A stretch of DNA of 64,000 bases from Silene latifolia (Eukaryota > Streptophyta > Magnoliopsida > Caryophyllales > Caryophyllaceae), in NCBI RefSeq assembly GCF_048544455.1, contig NC_133526.1:450001-514000 (forward strand), written 5' to 3'. The notes below the pieces were generated by a model. That model worked only from the letters and a program-made list of their open reading frames with translations. It was not told where the DNA came from and searched no databases. Both the position numbers and the translations under genes were made by a program. Of the stretch, positions 59,717 through 64,000 are shown piece after piece. How positions within the stretch are numbered: position 1 is the stretch's first letter; every line of letters starts with the position of its first letter.

Positions 59717-60484
59717 TAATAAACTTATTTATAAATGCAAAAAAAAAAACGTTAGAAGGGTTTAATGTTTACATTCTATGTCTAATGATTGCTTTACATA
59801 TTATTAAAATATCTCTTTAAAAAAAAATAAAAGATTAATATATACGTGAGTTAACTCTTATTTATAATCATATAATCACCCTACCTTATACTAATCTTTC
59901 GATGTGGGACAATTCTATTATTTATATGTAATATATTCACCAAACTTGGATTATTTTTTTGATGTGGGACAATTCTACTATTTATAGATAATATATATTC
60001 ATCAAACCTGCATTATTTTTCAATGTGGGACAAATAACATACTCAGAATTACACTATCTTTTTTCCACTAAGTTCGACATCCAACCAGATCCTGAATACC
60101 GAATACGGACAATTGCTACTCATTATATCTAATAGTTATATTTGAATTTAATAATATGATCAAGTACTCTCCATTAATATTTGTACGTTGTTTTTCTTCA
60201 AAAAAAAAATTCATAATTGAGATACAGAAATTTTCCGTGGTACACCTTAATTTTGTCAGATTTTTCGTGTTACCCCTACTTTTAAGAATCTGCCTACGGT
60301 ACCCTTGAGGTTCCATTTTTTTGCCCATGGTACCCCCTAATGTAAAGGTTATTAAATGGACGTTAAGTTTGATGGTGTGACAATAAAATAACGATTAAAA
60401 AATAATTCCCCCTTTATTGTTTTATTGGTACGAATATCTCTTTCTTTTAAATGAAAATTTAATTAACTATATCATTATAATATT

Positions 60485-60899
60485 AGAAATTTCTCATGGT
60501 AACTTTGAACTTTGATAGATTACACATGGTACCCCTAATTTTAAGTTTCTACAAATGGTACCCTTGTGTTCACCTTTTTCTTTCTCAGAATACCATTTGA
60601 CAACTTCCGTCATAAGCCCATTACTCTTATGACTTGGGACGCCTTTTTCTTTTGTTATCTATTACACAAACACTTCATTATCTAATTCCTAAATCCATAT
60701 TTTATTTAATAAACTAACATTTAATACCTAAATAACAAAACACAAATAGCATGGCATGCTCAATTACTCATCTAGTTACTCATATGAGTAATAGCGTTAT
60801 GAAAATAAAGTAAACACAAGGGTATTATATGTAGAAACTTAAAATTAGGGGTATTATGTGTAATCTTCCAAAATTCGAGGATATCATGAAAAATTTTCG
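60485..60899. mobile_element. Foldback element with about 90-bp inverted repeats
   Basis: Left arm words tggtacccctaattttaag, tttctacaaatggtaccctt and right arm words agggtattatatgtagaaac, ttaaaattaggggtatt are reverse complements. The flanks ttataatatt (60475-60484) and ttataatact (60900-60909) suggest a 9-10-bp target repeat. A related half-copy lies at 60225-60350. Confidence 0.7.
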
Positions 60900-62469
60900 T
60901 TATAATACTGACCATTTTATCTCTCTTTCTCCCACCTAAAAAAAATGTTACAACTTTAAAAATTTAACATTTAATTCAAGATTATGTTTAAAGTCTCTTA
61001 TATAATAAGTATACTTTGAGAGATTAATATATTTGGGGTGATACCTAAGTTCCAAGGATAAATCCTATTTATAATCATGGGATCACCCCAGCTTATGATA
61101 ATCTTTTGATGTGGGACAATTTAACTATTTATACGTAGTATATATATTTATCACACCTACATTCTTTTTCAATGTGAGACGAATAACATATTTAAAAGTA
61201 CACCATATTTTTTGAACCTAATTCGACATCCAACCCGATTTAATAATAAGTAAATACTATATTATCTATTAATATTCATACATTTGTTTTCTATTTTTTT
61301 TATCATAATAAAAATGTGCAAATGATATGAACCTATACTCTAATGATAGAATTTTTTTTAACACAATTCTAATTATATTATTTAAACGTAGTATATTTAC
61401 CACACCTACATTATTTTTTAAATGTGGGACATATAAAATCAATAGGTAGAAAATATAATGATATAAACTTTTAAGAGCACTCCAAGACAATACTTAAGAT
61501 ACTCAAATGATTTTGGATTGATGCCTAAGTTCCAAGGATGCCTCTTATTTATAATCATGGAATCACCTACCTTATGTTATATTTCGATGTGTGAAAATTC
61601 TTTTTTTTTATATGTAGTATATTTGTCACACTTATATTATTTTTCAATGTGGGACATATAACATACTATAAAATACACCATCTTTAATATGTGCAAATTA
61701 TATGAAATCTATACATACTCTAATGATAGCATTTCTTACCATGAATCTAATAATATTATTTTCATAATTGTTTTACCGACATTATTTCTTTAGTTTTGTA
61801 CTCTGTCAAGAGACTACCATTAGTAAAACCTTTAGTTTTGTATTTTTTGATTTTCTTGCTCATGTTCTTAACTCTTCCCCGGGTAGTTCCCAACGATTTT
61901 CACTTTATTTTTTTATATCATATCGTAATGATTGAAAATCTTAAGAGCTCTTTAAAACAATATTTATGAGACTCAATTTTTTTTGGGTGGATCATAAGTT
62001 CCAAATATGCCTCCTATTTATAATCATAGGATCACATCACCTTGTACTAATCTTTCGATGTGGGACAATTCTACTATTTATATGTAGCATATTCACCGCA
62101 CCTACGTTATTTTCCAATGTGGGACAAAACATACTAAAAAGTACACAATTTTACATATTACGAAGTACACCATCTTTAATATGTGCAAAGAATATGAAAT
62201 CTATACTCTAATGATAACATTTTTTACCACAAAGCTAATTATATTATTTTCATAATTTTTTTAACGATATTTTTTTGCCAAATGAAATGTAAAAGGTTGA
62301 TATAAAAATTGGAAATATCACTTAAATATAATTTAAGAAATATACATATTATAATAATTAAAAGATTCTCCACTTTATTTTTTACATTAAAAATTATACT
62401 TTCCTAAATTGATTTTTGATGATGTGGACGCTCTCAGATCGCTCGAAAAAACTCTCTTTTATATATATA

Positions 62470-62500
62470 CTAGGTTGAAAGCCCGTGCGTTGCAACGGGT
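62470..62500 (-). mobile_element. Helitron 3' terminus (minus orientation), family 2 copy 2
   Basis: CTAG (62470-62473) and the same hairpin, cccgtgcgttgcaacggg (62482-62499), as at 59698. Confidence 0.72.
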
Positions 62501-62882
62501 TAATTAACTTGGTTATAATGAAAAAAAATGTTATAAAACATTAATGTTTACATCTAATCATTTGTTTACATATGATTAAAATATCTTTTTCAAAGAAAAT
62601 AATTGATAAATACATACACGTCTATTGTTTATTGATTATGCGAGAAAAATAAATAATAAATAATAAATAAATTTTGCTATTAAAGAGATAATAATAGAAA
62701 CTCTAATAAGAGATCTCTAATAAGCAATACTTAAAAGATATCATATTATGGAGATAATGATATCAACTATTAAGAACTCTCTAAGATATTATTTAAGAAA
62801 TTCAAAAGATTTTAGATTGATATCTAAGTTCAAAGGATACCTTCTATTGATAATCATATGTTCACCCCACCTTTTGCTAATA

Positions 62883-63006
62883 TTTCGATATGAGACAATT
62901 CTATTATTTATATGTTCAATGTGGGACATATAACATACTAATGGTTTCGATATGAGACAATTCTATTATTTATATGTTCAATGTGGGACATATAACATAC
63001 TAACTC
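62883..63006 (+). repeat. Perfect 62-bp tandem duplication
   Basis: ttcgatatgagacaattcta to gacatataacatactaa is present twice, offset by 62 bp (from about 62883 and 62945), with essentially no differences. Confidence 0.9.
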
Positions 63007-63252
63007 AATGAGTAGATTATACAACCTGTTGGATGCAGTTGTATGATGTAGAATCCGAGCTGTGTACTAAAGTTTTCGAGTTTTGTTTAAAAGAATCTGA
63101 GCTATGCTGTAAAGTTTTTGAACTCACACACTTAAACATAAAAAAATAAACTATTACAAAACTCAGAAAAATTACGCATAAGCTCGGATTAATGTATAGG
63201 GTTGTACAATGCTTATATACAACTGGTTGTATAGTAGTATTTGTGATACTAA

Positions 63253-63531
63253 TGGGTGCCTGGTTGGCTAGTTTGGAATAGAATGGAATGAATTGAATCT
63301 ATTCAAGTGTTTGGTTGGGTGATTGGGGAGGAGTTAGATACTCAATAGATTCTAACTCCATCTCAACCCCTTGGAAACTCACACCCACCTTCTCCCCTTC
63401 AAGAAACTTCATTCCTTCCCCTTACTTATTTAGAATGAACCAAACAACTTTGAGATGGAATGGAGTTGGAATCTCATACATCTATGATATCATACTCCGT
63501 TCCATTCCTTCATCTCGAACCAAACGACCCC
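63253..63531. mobile_element. Tourist-like (PIF/Harbinger) MITE
   Basis: Left end gggtgcctggttgg and right end ccaaacgacccc are imperfect inverted repeats flanked by TAA (63250-63252 and 63532-63534); 279 bp. Inner words aatggaatg and ccattcc are also inverted. Confidence 0.7.
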
Positions 63532-64000
63532 TAAGAAGTATATCATCTTTAATATATGCAAATAATATGAAATCTATACTCCAATAATAACATTTTTTTT
63601 ACCATGAATCTAATTATATTATTTTCATAATTTTTTTAACCATATCATAGGATCACCCCATTTTATGGTAATTTTCCGATGCGGGACATTTTTACTATTT
63701 ATACAGTATATATTAACACCACTAAATTATTAATGTGGGACAAAAAACATACTAAGAAGTACGAAATACACCATCTTTTTTCGCACCTAGTTCGACATCC
63801 AACCCGATTAATACTATACTATGTTCATACTTTTTTTTCTTTTTTTTATCATGATTAAAATATGTGCAAATGATAAGAAATCTATACTCTAATTATACAT
63901 TTTTTTTATCACGAACCTAATTATATAATTTTCATAATTTTTTTAACAATACTTTTGCAAATGAAATGTAAAAGTTTTTATATAAAATTATAAACATCAC

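Larger units (their letters stand above)
59720..64000. repeat. AT-rich array of related modules (Helitron-derived)
   Basis: A module of about 180 bp recurs, complete or in part, near 59880-60075, 61075-61230, 61390-61450, 61555-61690, 62030-62175, 62865-63010 and 63640-63800. Its core is (tttcgatgtgggacaattct) followed by actatttatatg and, later, caatgtgggacaaataacat and acaccatcttt. Other shared words are gaaatctatactctaatga and ctaattatattattttcata. All copies are in one orientation. No coding frame exists. Confidence 0.7.

Overview
The window is a stretch of flowering-plant nuclear DNA: spliced genes with GT-AG introns, a small AP2/ERF factor, L1-type LINEs with an RNase H tail, a Tat-lineage Ty3/Gypsy element, Helitron ends and many MITEs. 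The repeat families and the Tat element with an antisense gene suggest a member of the Caryophyllales; that placement is an inference. No tRNA, rRNA, CRISPR or bacterial-type signal was seen.

Region 1 (1-13.6 kb) holds an intact 2-oxoglutarate/Fe(II) dioxygenase gene (2-ODD, 1372-4165, +), a WAT1-type EamA transporter gene (8490-10907, +) and several broken 2-ODD pieces (6244-6400, 11999-12151, 12921-13355). A promoter block of about 270 bp occurs three times (1085, 12619, 13356). Region 2 (13.6-26.4 kb) is a nest of insertions: a hAT-type element with a second hAT MITE inside it, then a 10.7-kb Tat-type Gypsy element. Both insertions split the leader of an unrecognised gene (25746-26354) whose product has a beta-trefoil-like threefold pattern. 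Its upstream DNA is the third copy of the 2-ODD promoter block. Region 3 (26.4-36.6 kb) is a poorly resolved tract of exon-like scraps ending in a Helitron 3' terminus at 33683, followed by a duplicate of the 11.2-12.1 kb segment that carries a hAT MITE absent from the other copy. Region 4 (36.4-39.8 kb, - strand) holds a second intact 2-ODD gene and a 5'-truncated CDT1-like gene with a probable frameshift. Region 5 (40-58 kb) holds two LINE copies, one with a TRIM inside it, a 16-bp-flanked micro-retroposition, an ERF gene (48471-48905, -) and several MITEs. Region 6 (58.8-64 kb) is AT-rich and built from Helitron-related copies sharing a GATGTGGGAC-containing module.

How the genes relate: the two intact 2-ODDs resemble the hyoscyamine 6-hydroxylase-like group and each is 339 residues long, but one has lost an intron. 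The scattered 2-ODD fragments show that this family was repeatedly duplicated and broken here. The transporter and the ERF lie nearby, but nothing in the sequence shows that they act in one pathway. The most interesting structure is the promoter block that was copied and placed in front of an unrelated gene and then cut off from it by two transposon insertions.
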